From the NCBI GenBank assembly GCA_903813345.2, contig CAIIXF020000001.1, positions 41,697,366 through 41,761,365 on the forward strand: 64,000 bases of DNA. Reading direction: 5' to 3'. The position numbers were made by a program, and so were the translations under genes. A model generated the notes under the pieces. It saw only the letters and a program-made list of their open reading frames with translations. It did not search any database and had not been told where the DNA came from. The DNA is from Owenia fusiformis. Lineage: Eukaryota > Annelida > Polychaeta > Sabellida > Oweniidae. Positions 36,140 to 49,700 of this stretch are shown here, in pieces; the first letter of the stretch is position 1, and each line of letters opens with the position of its first letter.

Positions 36140-39100
36140 GTAACCCATTTACATTCTTAGCAAGATTTGGGTAATTTAAAAATATGTTTCAAATACCAGA
36201 CCAGTAATTAGTGAAAGCAGAGTTTGGCAAATGTTATCAGTTTAATATAAACATATGTGTGATTTTCAATCGGTTTGGGGTTGTTATCCCCTATCTCAAG
36301 TATTGTGTTAGGGAATTGAGATAACAGTATGTTGTTAACTTGTTAGCTTAACTTTTACATATGTATAGTTAACAGATTCAGGTTTTCAGTTTCACTAACA
36401 TGGCCACTTCACCCAATTTATGCTATTTTTACAATCAGATCTCCTATGACACATCCCACTGTAAGTGACATGGAGGTTAAAGTTGGAGATCTATTTACAC
36501 ACTTTGTTTATAACCACTAGAAAGCATGTAATAGGGTAACATTGTTCAACATTTCAGCAACAACAATAAGAAGGGAATTGATTGAAAAGTACTAAACTAA
36601 ATGTATCATCCATATCAAAGTTTTAATTAGCATTCACATTGTGTTTGGATCAATAACTACACTGTTGCAATGTTGTGGGAAAATCCCGATTATGTTTTTC
36701 TATTGTATTTTACGATGATGACTTTTGGATTAACCATTGCATTCTATTTAATCACAACAATTGACACTTTAAAATATATTTCCTGTCATTTTTGATGTTA
36801 TTGTTGTTATGAATAGGCAAGTTCTCAAGATACATGTATTTTTCAATCATTTATGAGGATAAAACACTGCTATAACAGTACCCTTTGCATTCGTTTGACT
36901 TCACTTCTTAAAAGAGAGCTTCGTCTTCATCTAAAATACAAGTATTTGAAATGAAAACATTCTAGGTTAAAATCATTGCAAGTAAAAAAAACATTTTTAA
37001 AGGTTTTTCTAAAATTATTGTTTGTTTTAAATCTTCGCTAGCCTTATGTTGTATATGTTCTTGTTATTGAAAATCCCGTGAGAGTTTGTGTCAAAACATA
37101 GGGTGACTGTTCTAGTGCTACTTATTCCGTTTGTTAGGTGAAAGTGAACTGGATACGTGGTTTCCTTGATCTACTTTGTCCCGCTGGGTGGCAAAGAAAG
37201 TGTCTTTCTACCAGAATCCTCTGAAGTATGTTTTTACGTCATCATAAACTATGTGTTTCATTTTTTGTTCATCTTTGTTGATCTCAAAACCACATTTTTT
37301 TGCGTCCATATCTTTTTGACATTTCAACGGTCCAACAAATAAATTGGTAAAAACATCATTTCTGGTTAAACTGGTAATTTTTCATTAATCACAAATATCT
37401 TTTACAATTTATTTTGACATTATAACCTATCAATATATTATCAATTATTTGACTGATTTACTATTTAGTTGAGTTAGTTATAGAAGCAAGTCAATAAGAT
37501 TAAGTGTTCTGCCTTTGCTTAGTTAGAGTTACATGTTCATTGAAGATTGGCTGCTTGATGGATCACTTGTTGAAATTATAGAAGTGCAAAATGAATTTAT
37601 CAAATCCCCTTATTCCATAGTTCCCAAAAGTATCAATAAATCCCTGCTGGAGGAGAGTTGTATAGTATGGAGGAGTGGTGATATTTCCTGTTAATAAGGA
37701 ACATTTGTACTTTCCTCATATCACCAAATTCGTATGTTTTGTTTGTTGTTCAAACCATCACCAGCGAATGAACAATTTCGATAATTGGCACATTATATGG
37801 CACTATTATTTTATCAAGATTATTTAGATGCACTTTTTTAACCATGTCACTCTTTTGATGAAGCCTATATAGTTATGCATTATGTTTTCCTTCTATTTTC
37901 ATTGATTCGTTTTAAATGTAACATACATAAGGAATAACAATATGCGGAACAATAGCTTGTTGGGGTGTATTAAATACAAAATCAGTGATATTGTGAAAAT
38001 TGCAGAGCATCAATTACCAGCCTGAATTAGATTAGCCTCATGACTTTTCTATCCATAATTCAATTCATTAGTTTACTTGACTATCTTAATGAGTCTATAC
38101 CCCACAATATTAGCTTCACTTTTACTGCTTTGATCCTTTTCTCAATGATGCAATAACTCCACGACTGAATACAAAACACATGTTCCTGTCAGTTTTACTC
38201 GGCTAATGACACTGTTGCGGCAGTTTGAACGCGTCCCAAGCTGCAGTCTAAACAACAAAGTAGCCATAAAATGTTTCGATGCTATTGCATCTACATAATT
38301 AACACTTAAAATGAGCTCTCTGTTTTTTATGAGAGTTTATAACGATTGGTCTGCAACTTTGAGTTTCTTGCCAATAATGAGTGTTTATATATTCGATCAT
38401 TGTGGCTAATATACGGAGCTATCTTGGAATGCTAAACACCCCTTTTCACACTTGGGAGAACTTTTTTCAATTAATGCTTTGTCTTGTCTTCCAATTGGGA
38501 GACATTTGTTAGGGGGGCTTGTCCAACAAAGAATGCTAATAGAGTAGCATGTAGGTACTTGAAATATGTCTATTGAAATAAAAAATATAAGAAACTGACT
38601 TTATTCCAGTTATTACCAGATAATATAATATGACTTAAGACTTGAAACAGATGCATACCTTATGTGCTGAATTTGCCAAACTTTTGTAATCTGCTTCTCT
38701 TTTGTTTCTGATATGAACAAAGCCTACCAACAAATGTATATACTTTATAGGAGTTTGTTTGTCTTTGTTTTAAAGCATCATCTTACTGGTATTTTCCATT
38801 TTGGTAAAATGCATGAGAATAATCAGGAAATCGTAGGAAAAGTGGCCATGAAGACTACATGTATTTTGAAAAAATGGACATTTTAAGAAAAAGCAAAACA
38901 CAAAGTCCTGAACAAATCCTCAATAGTCTTTGATTATTCCTGTCTTTTTTTCACACTAAGTCACTGTAGTCTCATTTAGATATTTCCCTTTGTTGTGGTT
39001 TAAGATTAATTTCCCTTGCGTCTGAGGTAATTTTTACAAAGTGACACATCAGAATCCCTGTCTTAGTTATACATGCAGCAAGTTATACCAGGGTTTTAGT

Positions 39101-39925
39101 TATTTCACGGTCAATTGTGAAGCTATCCAGGCGCTTTTTATGTAAGTCAAGTCAGTACACATTTTTCAAGTATTGGCAAATTTTTGATTTAATATTTTAA
39201 AATATCAGAATTAATATAACAAACATATATTTAGAAAATGAGTGATGAAATATATCACATCCTGGTGTCAAAACAGTTCAAATATCTGGTTTTAGGGACT
39301 TTAATAGTAGATAGAAAAAATCAAGAAATCTGAAATTTCAGTAATAACTATACATGGCAAGTATACACATATACATGTATAGTTATGTACATGTATGTAA
39401 ACATACATGTTTGCATTATGGACATGTACAATGTACTTTTATTACACAAATATGGACACACTTGACACCAAAATGAAAACACGTGATCACCAAAGGCTAA
39501 ACATGTTAAGAATTATTAACTTGAACACAGAGAGAAGTGCTTGCCTTAGTCTTGACACTGGTAAACTCAAAAATCTAGTATAGTGACACCCTCTAGGTTA
39601 GGATAAGGTCTTTCTAAATGTAAAAAAAACGCTGTACAGCACACAGCAGTCAGCTTTTGTACCATTCACTAATTTTTGATACAGATCTTTCTCCCATGAG
39701 CATACGTTAGTTAATAATGTGACAAAAATCATATTTTATTGTGAAACATTTAGTTCATGGTATTTGACTCAGAAATTATTGGCCCCCTGGGATGAATAAT
39801 TTTTCTTCACAGAAACAGGTTTGTCGAGAGGAAGTAATAACGAGAGGGTTATGGGAAACGAGTCGCAGCTCATCAGATATTAGTTATGACAAGTCCCATA
39901 ATGCATTTTGATAGGAGAAATTGTT

Positions 39926-40193
39926 TTATCCTACACTTAGTGTACTAAATGTATAATAACATGAAAAAATAAATTTGATACTTATTGGCAAAATGAATAT
40001 CCGGAGGATATCGTAACGATATACTCCGGGCGGAGGATATCGTGATGATATACTCCGGAAAACCCAATATGCGGAGGATATTGTGACGATATACTCCGCT
40101 TGTTAATTTCCCGCCAAATTGACTCTATTTGGCATGAAATTCATTTTACAATGATATTATACATTCAGTACACCCCTTGTAAGTGTAGGATAA
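39926..40193. mobile_element. Miniature inverted-repeat element enclosing three hairpins
   Basis: Left arm TTATCCTACACTTAGTGTAC with AAATGTATAAT; right arm ATTATACATTCAGTACACC with CTTGTAAGTGTAGGATAA: an imperfect inverted repeat of about 35 bp, 268 bp overall. The interior carries the three-hairpin array at 40001-40098. No coding capacity. Confidence 0.65.
40001..40098. repeat. Tandem array of three CGGAGGATATCGT hairpins
   Basis: Three copies of CGGAGGATATyGTrAyGATATACTCCG (27 bp, each a near-perfect palindrome) lie within 98 bp, the first two separated by a single G. It occupies the middle of the element at 39926-40193. Confidence 0.85.
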
Positions 40194-40200
40194 TAAGAAC

Positions 40201-40335
40201 ATCCTATGATTTTTTCAGAATATCATTTTAATCTAGTCGGTGATATTGATATATGCACTCGTTCGCTTCGCTCTCTCGTGCAGATATCAATATCACCTCG
40301 TAGATAAAAATGATATTCCTCAAAATCATAGGATA
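40201..40335. repeat. 135-bp palindromic element (ATCCTATGATT family)
   Basis: Nearly the whole stretch folds back. ATCCTATGATTTT pairs with AAAATCATAGGAT, GAATATCATTTT with AAAATGATATTC, and GGTGATATTGATAT with ATATCAATATCACC, around a central CGTTCGCTTCGCTCTCTCG. A related palindrome in the opposite orientation lies at 63600-63732. Confidence 0.75.
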
Positions 40336-41960
40336 TCCTATAAATATGGCGTATACACATCAATTATCAAATCTAATTTTGTGAACAAATTGTTGCTGTA
40401 TGGAGGATTAAAAATGGGCCAGTCTTTGAATTTTTATAACACTCGAAATATAATATGAAAAAATAATTAGAATATAATCTCTCCATTTATTCTTGTTAAT
40501 AATATCTTGGGATATTTAATCTCTTCCCTAAAGGGTTGTATATCTTTCAGAAGAGTAAGGAGGTGAAAGCTAGAATTAACTTACAGTCACATACAGACTT
40601 CTGTAAGTTATGGGTGCTTACATAATTCAAATCCTCCAGGCAATAGCTGAGTGGTCATTTTAAATTGGCTAGGCCACTATTTGTCACCTATGGCTTTGTC
40701 CCTGCAGCTTTTTGAGTAGTCAAGATTAGATTTGACCCAGTTGAAAAGTATTTTCATTTTTCACCCAGTTTGAAATGTAGCACCATGTTGAAAATTTGGA
40801 AAATTGTGAATAATTAGGATATTTTGACCAGTTTTGGTTATTTCTAAGTCAATATAGACAAAATGAGAATTTTGCCCTATATTGATTAAAAATGAAATTA
40901 TCTTCCAGGGTCCTAAATATATATGGTATTATTGACCTTGAGCTTGTTATATTAATTGTTGTGAGTCAAGCTTTGCCTTATTCTCTCCATACTTTATCAG
41001 TTTCATCAGGTAATCTGTAAGGACCATACATTTCTCCTTCCTTATAGCACCAGTTTCTGAGAATTCCTACCATTTTAATATCTTTGCTCGGTTAAAACAT
41101 TGTTTGGTGTTCCTGTATATTTCTTGGAGGGTACAATTGATTTGTTTGACTTTATAATTGTGTTATGTATCTATATTTGTGTACTTAGTCTGATAAGTAA
41201 AGTATGTAAGCTCATATAAATGGTCAGATCATACAACTACAGTATTAACATGATTAATTTCATAATAAAACCAAATTGTGAGGAATGACAGAAAGCTTTA
41301 AAATCTGTTTTAAAAATGTGTTTTTAAAGAAGGTTTGTGATGCAGTTGTTCCTTCTTATTGTCTCAATGATCAGCTTGTTTTTGAGTCGATAGTTTGTTT
41401 ATGGATTATTTCATCCATCTATTGTTGCTGCTCTCTATCAGGTATGTTTATCAGCATGTATTTCACTCCATCTAGTTCATATAGATGGCAGTTCTGTTTA
41501 TTGGTTTATATGACATACCTTTTGAGATCATAGATGAATCTAGCTCAAAATCAGCCAATGGGCTATATGTGGGATCCAATCTTAGGAAATGTCAATGTTG
41601 CTGTTTAAAAATTTGGGGATATCTTGTTTTGTGTGCTTTTTGTGATGCTTGGAGCTGGTTCTGAATGTTGCCAATTTTATGATGTGAAAATGTATATGGT
41701 TTTATGGGATTTTCTAATTTTGTGTAGTACTTCAATAAAGGAAAAGAGAGACCAGGAACTGTTTGAACGATATCATAATATGCCAGGGTGGAACATCAAA
41801 CTAATGGGTTTTTATTTTTCATAAGTTTCATGAGTCAACTCAGAACACTAAACTCAATCAACATTTTGTTGAATTTTTATTTATTTTTTATTTGCAATCA
41901 TCATCTTGTTAGTGTCATAGTGAGCACTTTCCACATCAAGCAGTTTCTCTGCATTGTCCT

Positions 41961-42110
41961 ATCAACCATTACATTTGATCTCAACCAGCACATTTGATAT
42001 CAACCATTGCATTTGATCTCAACCAGCACATTTGTTATCAACCATTATATTTGATCTCAACCAGCACATTTGATATCAATCATTACATTTGATCTCAACC
42101 AGCACATTTT
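41961..42110. repeat. 38-bp minisatellite, four copies
   Basis: Units start at 41961, 41999, 42037 and 42075 with the core ATTTGATCTCAACCAGCACA. The last unit is truncated by two bases. The copies are contiguous with no spacers, so it is not a CRISPR array. Confidence 0.9.
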
Positions 42111-45100
42111 AATCAGTTTGACTTCTTGCAATTTGCAGCCCCAAATTACGTATATTGATGGAAATATATTTTCTTCATAAGCATTCAACATTCGGTATAC
42201 TGTATTTATAGTTCTAGATAGATCATACACATGTTGATGTTGAACCTGAAGACCTAAGATTATCATGTTATCAAACTGTAAGTTATATTACCATTATATC
42301 CCTTACAGATTTCTTACAGATAATCTACATGTACACTGTACATGGGTTTTTCTGTTCATCTTGCTGTAATACACCTGTTCTGTTTTTGTGTTCTTTTTTA
42401 GCTTAGTGCTTTAGTGAATGTTGTTTAGAGTTTAATTTAGTGTATGTTTTGATTCTCTGCATTTCAAGGTAGTTTCATAATAGGTGATTGGAGGTATTCT
42501 TGAGAAAGGTCTAAGGCCAGAATCATAAAGATAAGTGAGGTTCACAGTTCTTATTTATCCCCAACAAAGCATTGAATATGTGGGTCAAATTATTTATTTC
42601 TGTTTACTTTATACTCTGAAAATATTCATGATTTTTATTCTCTAATTTTCATTCATATGGAATTAATGGTATTGCTGACTTTTCTTTATAATCTCATCTA
42701 ATTACTTTCTTTTTGCCGTTCATTTCTCTTTGGGTTGAAAATCTCCTATATCTTGTTAATAAAAACCAGCCGTGTTTCCAGATTATAACTGTGTACCTGA
42801 TTAGTATCAACATATCTTTGATTCAGTGCATAAGGTAATATTGAGTGCATTTACTCGGCCATGTTTATATGCCATGTTTGCTCTGAGGCTGCACAATTCT
42901 CAGAAATTACATCGCCAGTTTTGTCTGTAGTCGCAAGAGTCTATTGTTATTATACAAAACTGATTGATACTTACTGTAAGATATTAAGTTGAGGCACTAT
43001 TGTGTAACTGAGAACACATTATTACATAAGCATTAAAAACACTATATCGTTTACTTTTTTATCGTTTACCATCAACGCCATAGCTACAGGTAAGATTATT
43101 TTATATAGCTTATTTTGTATGCTGAACGTGGATTAGAAAACTTTTTAGCTGATAAGTATTCCGAATATTTTGAGTTATAAAAATTGTAATGATTTGAACA
43201 AAAAAGGAAGGAATCATTTATTAGATGTATAGAAAAATAAATCAAAAGTTTAAGAAAGAGAAGACTCATTAACACCCTTTGATACCTGATTTTCATGTTG
43301 CTCAGCCATCGGATACGAAAACCGCAAGTGAAGTGAGTGGTTGAACCGTTTCTATGATTTATTCTTGTTTAACGGTATTTCTATTCCTGTAGCACTCAAT
43401 GCAACTCATTATGGATAATTAGTTAATCAAACATCCATTTGGAAAATCCACATTATGGGTCTCTTGATTATTTTATACCATAAACTGGCTTGGTTTATAT
43501 TGCTTGATTTTTCTGATTATTCATAGAAAACTCAAAAATACAAAGTTTAATGATTATTTTATTAGTGTAAATAGGCAAGGATTAGCTAACAATCCAAAAT
43601 TGTCACAAACTCACCTATGACTTATACCTTAGTTACCCATGAATATTATTGAAAAATGATTGAAACTTTTTGCTGACTACGTTGACCTTCATGCGTGTAG
43701 GACATACAAAGGAGAGGGAGGGGGTTACATTAAGGCTATCTATAAAAACTGCATATGGATTTTACATGCTTAACATTGAAGCAGTTATAATGGTATTACA
43801 GTATAACATTTGTGAAGCTGCACTTAGCTTATCAGATTAACTTATTGATTCCAGTGGTACAACATTTATTGTCCTTTAATCTAGTAATTAATCTTGAAAT
43901 AATTTTCCCTTTGTATGCACTAAGTAAGGAAATGAAGCAGAAATGAATATTTATGAAGAGATTTTATTATTATGTAATTTTGCGTTAATAAATATACTTC
44001 AGATTTCATGAAATGAATTTTGTATATTCAGCAATAAATTGTTACAAGATTTAGCAAAAATGTCGGGTGTAGAGTTCTCATAGCATTGCGTGACAGATTA
44101 ATAAGACCTTGTCATTTTTGAATTGTTTGAGCAATAAAGAATTTCTACTAATGATATAAATGAATCAATTATTTCCTGATTAGAACTTGCGAAAGTTGCG
44201 TGTAATGATCCATTTTTCCTTGGACTGTGTAAAAATCTGTTACAGAAGTTCAAAAGATAGGTGTACGATAATGAATTGAAAATAAATGACCAAAAAACAA
44301 ACACATTTGTTTCGAGTAAACGATTTAGGATAATTAGCACCTATTAAATTGCCACTACAAAGAAAGTAATCCATTTCTATCACTGTGTCCAACAGAAACA
44401 CTGTTTCTGATCATTTTTCTTCATTTGTCTTTCCTTGTTCCGAGAAAATTTAGAATTCTGCATGCACTGATTGCTGATGGACCATTTTCAGAATTCTCTC
44501 TGGTTAAAAGGATTACTTGTTTTTGCTTAAAGGCAGAATCAGATCTCTGGGGGTGACAAAATTAGAAGCAACATGTACATCTGACCTACCAATCTATTCC
44601 TTACAATGTCAAATACAATATCTCCCAAAAGATTCACAATATGTTATAAATTGGTGAAGTTATTAATGATTCAAAGTGCAAAAATGAGTGAAAATGTTTA
44701 AATTCTCCCAAATAATAAGAGTGGTAACCATTCTTATAGAAAGATAATATATTATTGTAAAAATCTTTAGTTTTCCTGAAATAAAGTGAGCACTTTGGGG
44801 ATTTTTAGAAAATAGACATGAAAATGAATGACATAAGCCAGGAATATTCTAAAATTGAAACAATTTTTTGTAAGGCTGCTCGCTAGATCTGATTCTCTCT
44901 TTAGCTTCTTGATGACTCCTTTCTCATTTTTATTGAATCTTATATTCTGGGATCCATTTTGTGTTAACATAGTATAAATAAATAATGATTCATGAGATGA
45001 AGTTGTCTGCATGATGAAATCATAAAGTAAAATGCATGTAAGGAATCTTAATTTACGTTAAGCTATTTGTGAAAGATAGACTCCTTGTGTTTCCTGTTTT

Positions 45101-46623
45101 TCTGTTTTATTCATCATGTTTGAGGAGATTAGAGATGTAAATGATGTTCGATTATCTTTAATCCCATTGGCCTCAGATATATTTTATCTCACTCTGTGTA
45201 ATAGCGTAGAATACAAATCTAGGTGTGATCCCATACAATCAGAACGTGAGCTACTGTGAAACTAGGGAAATCATTCTTCAGTGTTAGTTAATCCTAAATT
45301 ATTTCATGCCCAGGATAATTCCTCGACACTCTTCATATGGGAATAGTAAAGTAATTACCTGTTATTTGTTTGAAATTGAAATTCCATTGGAGAATAACGC
45401 TGTAATAAATCCCTCCCTTTGAAATATCCAAAGGATTTTACCAAATAACAAGAAAAGATGAAAGAGGTAAACAGCTGAAAAATTTCATCTCATGAAAAGA
45501 AAAGGCAACAAAATAATGTTTTCAGAATCATCAAAAGAAACATTTTATTTGTTAAGACTTGCCATTACAATGAGTAAAAGCAGAAGGAAAATAGATTTTT
45601 AGTTAGTAACTTTGTCATCGATTGATCCTTTGTACCAAAAAAACATTACGACTTTCATTCTTAATATTAGTTTCACTAATTTATTTACAATTTTGATTGC
45701 CTGTAACAGCCAGAAGAAAAAAGGCAGACTTCAAAGTTGCAAAATTTTGCTGAAAATTCTGAAATTTAAGAATTTAATAAAATATAAGATTTTTTCATTT
45801 CATCTTAATTTGATTTTAACTGAAGGTTATATATTTTGACTCAAATTTTTTGCTTTTCAAGAAACTGTAGATCAAAGCTTAAAGTAACGTAAAAGCAAAT
45901 GTTGACAGATTTTTAGAAAATTAAAACACATGTGTTCAATTTTATGTTTATAACACTGGGTTTTCTAATATAACATAATACAAGGAAGCAACTGTAAGCT
46001 ATCTTATCAAGGTACGTAGAAGGTTGTTCGTTGATAACCACATAGTTTATTGGAGTAAATCAGCCGTGCCTAATGATGCCTCTTCCTGAAGGTGAAGATT
46101 CGTCTGTCGTCATTGGAGAACTGTAACAGTTGTAGACATTGCCGCCTGTAACTTGATGCAATTAGTGTGTGGCATAGAACACGACAATTGGATTATGGTA
46201 CCCCTTGATAGGCATTTGTTGCGATTCGCTAAATTGGTTGCCTGTTAATAGGAGCTGTTGATCGAACTTCACATTTCCGAACATTCTTCAACTATTTTTG
46301 TTACATAATCAGGAGGAGAAGGATGTCTTAAAGCAAAAGGATGATGATTCAATCATTTTAGAAGGATGTCAAAGGTGTGCCTATGGATAAACATGTGTTT
46401 CCTCATGCAATCTTTAACTATTTTGTAGGAATGGACACAACCATGATGACAATGAAGTATAAAGAAAGGAAAAATTCAAAAATGATTAAAACAGAAAAAT
46501 GAATTCAATTTTATACTTGACACTGCAATTATTTTTCATATATATTTACATATTAAAACCAATTTAAAATACATAAAAAAGATGAACTCTTTTTGATGAT
46601 TTTTTATTTTTGGTGTGTTACAG

Positions 46624-46726
46624 GAAATCAAGCATGGATGGCCAGTTGTACTGTGAAGACCATATGCCAAACTCTAACATGCATCACACCACTTCAAGAA
46701 CTACGGAACATGTCAATTCAGCTAAG
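46624..46726 (+). CDS. RAP1GAP: Hub exon of the Rap1GAP gene (common acceptor for alternative first exons)
   Basis: Acceptor GGTGTGTTACAG precedes the exon and donor AAG|GTAGGT follows. Entered in phase 2, its first G completes the split codon (Arg or Gly), then 34 codons read KSSMDGQLYCEDHMPNSNMH then H-T-T-S-R-T-T-E-H-V-N-S-A-K and leave in phase 0. At 103 nt it is not a multiple of three, so it is the only visible exon that converts the phase-2 first exons to the phase-0 GoLoco exons. An internal ATG (46634, AGCATGG) could serve as a start for transcripts with untranslated first exons. The peptide has no recognised domain. Read-through past the donor stays open until a TAA at about 46822, which could give a truncated retained-intron product. 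Confidence 0.72.
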
Positions 46727-49700
46727 GTAGGTCTGAGAGATAAGTACCATTTCTTGAGCCCAAAAAAGGACACTGACAATAATAAAGCTAATGCACAATG
46801 CAAATGTTTAGTGCATGCCAAATAATTTTTGTACCTTATAAGGTAAGTTTAGTGAATACGAATAAGTTCTAATTGCAGAAGGATTTTTAGTTTGTTATAA
46901 CTGTTCAAACTGGTAAAAATACACATTTCTTACATTTTCATATTATATTTTGATCGAGGTAAGAATTTCAAGTATAGCTATTACTCTTTTTATCAAAATA
47001 ATATTAAATTCTTGTAATACATGTTAATTTCAAATCTTATTTTCAATAGATTTTTGTCAATGTCAAGAAGTTCAAATCGTTTCATCTATAAAAAGATATT
47101 GTAGATCATTTGTAAACATGGAACACCTTGTATTAGACATGCAAATTACTCCGTAAATCATCATTGCAGAAGTATTTATGGAACTCTTCCCAAAGTTTAA
47201 TTGGAACTATTTATCTCATGTTTGCTTCATTAGGCCATAAAGAAGCTAGAATAAGGGGAAGGATGCAATTTTGTTTGACAAATTACAAATTCATACATTG
47301 TTGAAAAACCTCAATCATGCCGTTGTAAATCACAAAGGAAAAATTAGACGGTACTAGAATAGTTAATACATCTCATAAAGAGACATTCTCAATATCAAAT
47401 GGGAAATTTTTCTGGTTTAATAATAGCGAGGAACATGTATCCTTTACTTTTTCAGGAATGATCTATGTACGATTATTTGTTGTTTCTAGCTGATTAATGT
47501 ATTGATAATGTGTGGCAATTTTTTCCTAATTTTTTTCTCATTAGTTATTGGTTAATATATGGCTTACATGAAAGGTAAGCTTTTACAAGAATTAGGTAAA
47601 TTCATATCCTATGTAAATTAAGAATCCCCGATGAATAGCGAACGCATATATTCTATTTATCTGCACATTGATGACATTTGGGTGACATTCATTTGCGAAC
47701 TCTTATTTAACTATCTTCATTAGGAAAATTCATGGGTTTAAAAATAGGTTACTTGCGTCACTGTTTCTGATGCTCTTAAATGGGAGTCACACTTTCTGAC
47801 AATCTTCTTACCAATGAAAAGGAGTATTTTGTGATTGGATATCATTTTGACTTGCGAGTGTGAGTTTGACTTAAGGAGTTAGCCTTTAATTTTAGATGCA
47901 ATGATACTCAATGTTTAAATCAAATCGCATGCAATAACATCAGCGTAAACATCGTGAAATCACATCATACGCTGACATTTTGCTCGTCAGTTTCTCTTTG
48001 CTGTTTTATATTTGGTCTTTAAATGGAGCAGCTTCTGGTACTACTGTTAATCATCATTTATTGCTCTCTGCCAAGTAAGAATATTTCTTGTGTCAGTTCC
48101 TTGTCTCATTTCTATCACACATACTTGAGCAGTCTAATCTTTCTGAATCCCATGGTCATGCATGCCCAACGACTCAGTGCTTTTTCTGTTATTTATGTCT
48201 TAGTACATTTTGTATCTACTTTGCAGTAATCTAATATTAGGCCCTTTTAGAAATAGGGACTGGGGTCAAAACATCAATCTCTTAATAAATTTTTGTTTTA
48301 GTTTCATTTTGTGACGCCATATTTTTATCTATTTCACCCTTGGCTGCTATTTTGTAATTAGTTTGCTGGGTGAGTGGACTTATGCAAGCAGATGGGCATA
48401 GTGATTATTATGGTTTTATTTTCATTTGTATTTTTGATATATTTGGCTCATGTGGTTTACCTGTCAAATCACCCAATCATAGATTGTATGCGTGAGTTTC
48501 TGCTATTACAGCAAAAAAGGTTCCTATTTCTGGCTATTTTTTGCATGTTGGGGTTCCTGACACCTGAGTCCTGTGAGAGTTAACAAAAGATGCTTCAGGG
48601 AGTGTCCATATTACACAGAAAATATGATATTATTGTTAGGCCTCTATTCACAAACAGAGCTATTGCCTATCTACCATAAATACTTAATAATTATACTCAG
48701 TTTTCATTTGATTTAAGATTCTCCCCAAATTGAGAGATCTATGACTGTGACAGTGCCCATGGTCTTGGCAAAGATCACGTGTTCTTATTTAATGAATGAA
48801 GAAACCTCACTGGTATATCATACATTATGACATGAAATAAGAATTGATGAACATTATCCTTAATTGCTTTGAACAATCAAAATTAATTTACATCACCAGA
48901 TAAAACAAGACATACGAGAAATATCATTACAGGATTTCATTACGTGATATTGTTCACTAAAAGAGGTTTATTTCATTTTTCCAAGGTGTCTTTGAAATCG
49001 AGCAATGAACTCTTTATGTAATGGATTAATCCTTTCATTGTTCAATACTCTAATCTTGCTAGAAAATCAACATCTGGAGTAAGTTACTATAATACAATTA
49101 TTGAGAACCACCTTTCTCATAGTCATACAATACTATATTGTGTTTTATTCAAAAGAATCGTTAGACCGTATTTTTGAAAATATATGAGTCTTTTAAAGTA
49201 TTTCAAAATAAGATAATATACAATATGCGTTGCAATTGATGTTGAGAAATATCAGTGTCAAAGAGTTTTAGATTATACTTTTTTGGTTTTTGGGTACCCT
49301 AATTTTTCATAAAGTTTGACTACTTTGGTAATGTTCCTTAGAGAATGATTTCATGATTCCATCTCTGTTGACCATATTGAATTCTTCTAGTGTATTATAT
49401 GGGTTATATACTTCTCCATAATATATTTTCAATTTGACATTCTTTAGCGATTTGACCTTTTCTGCATCTTGGCCTACTTTAAAAATCACCACCAAAATAA
49501 TTTGGATTGAAAGTCGTACATTTTTCACTTATCTTTCTTTTCCATGATTTGAGATAAGGCTCTGTTGGGAATAAGTTCACCTGGGAGGAAATAATCATCT
49601 AACATATATTATCTGTTTAGATAATCACCTGTTATTTATCATGCTAACATTGGAATGCCCGATTACACTGGATGTTGAGGAGTACAGCAAATGCAGTAAG

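Larger units (their letters stand above)
36140..46623 (+). other. Long intron before the hub exon
   Basis: About 10.5 kb with no supported exon. The 39.9-40.3 kb segment holds two adjacent palindromic elements and a three-hairpin array, and a 38-bp minisatellite is at 41961-42110. A TACATGTA-rich palindromic patch lies around 39360-39410. The remaining short open frames show no coding signature. Confidence 0.6.

Noticed and set aside
41961-42110. Regular 38-bp repeats resembling a CRISPR array
   Set aside because: Units are contiguous with no unique spacers, there are no cas genes, and the setting is a eukaryotic intron.
43046-43096. Good donor CTACAG|GTAAGA near 43089
   Set aside because: No ATG or acceptor positioned to define an exon with an open phase-2 or phase-0 frame; probably a cryptic site.
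46727-46845. Alternative downstream donor AAG|GTAAGT at about 46842 for the hub exon
   Set aside because: The frame from the hub exon meets a TAA at about 46822 before reaching it, so it cannot extend the coding exon.
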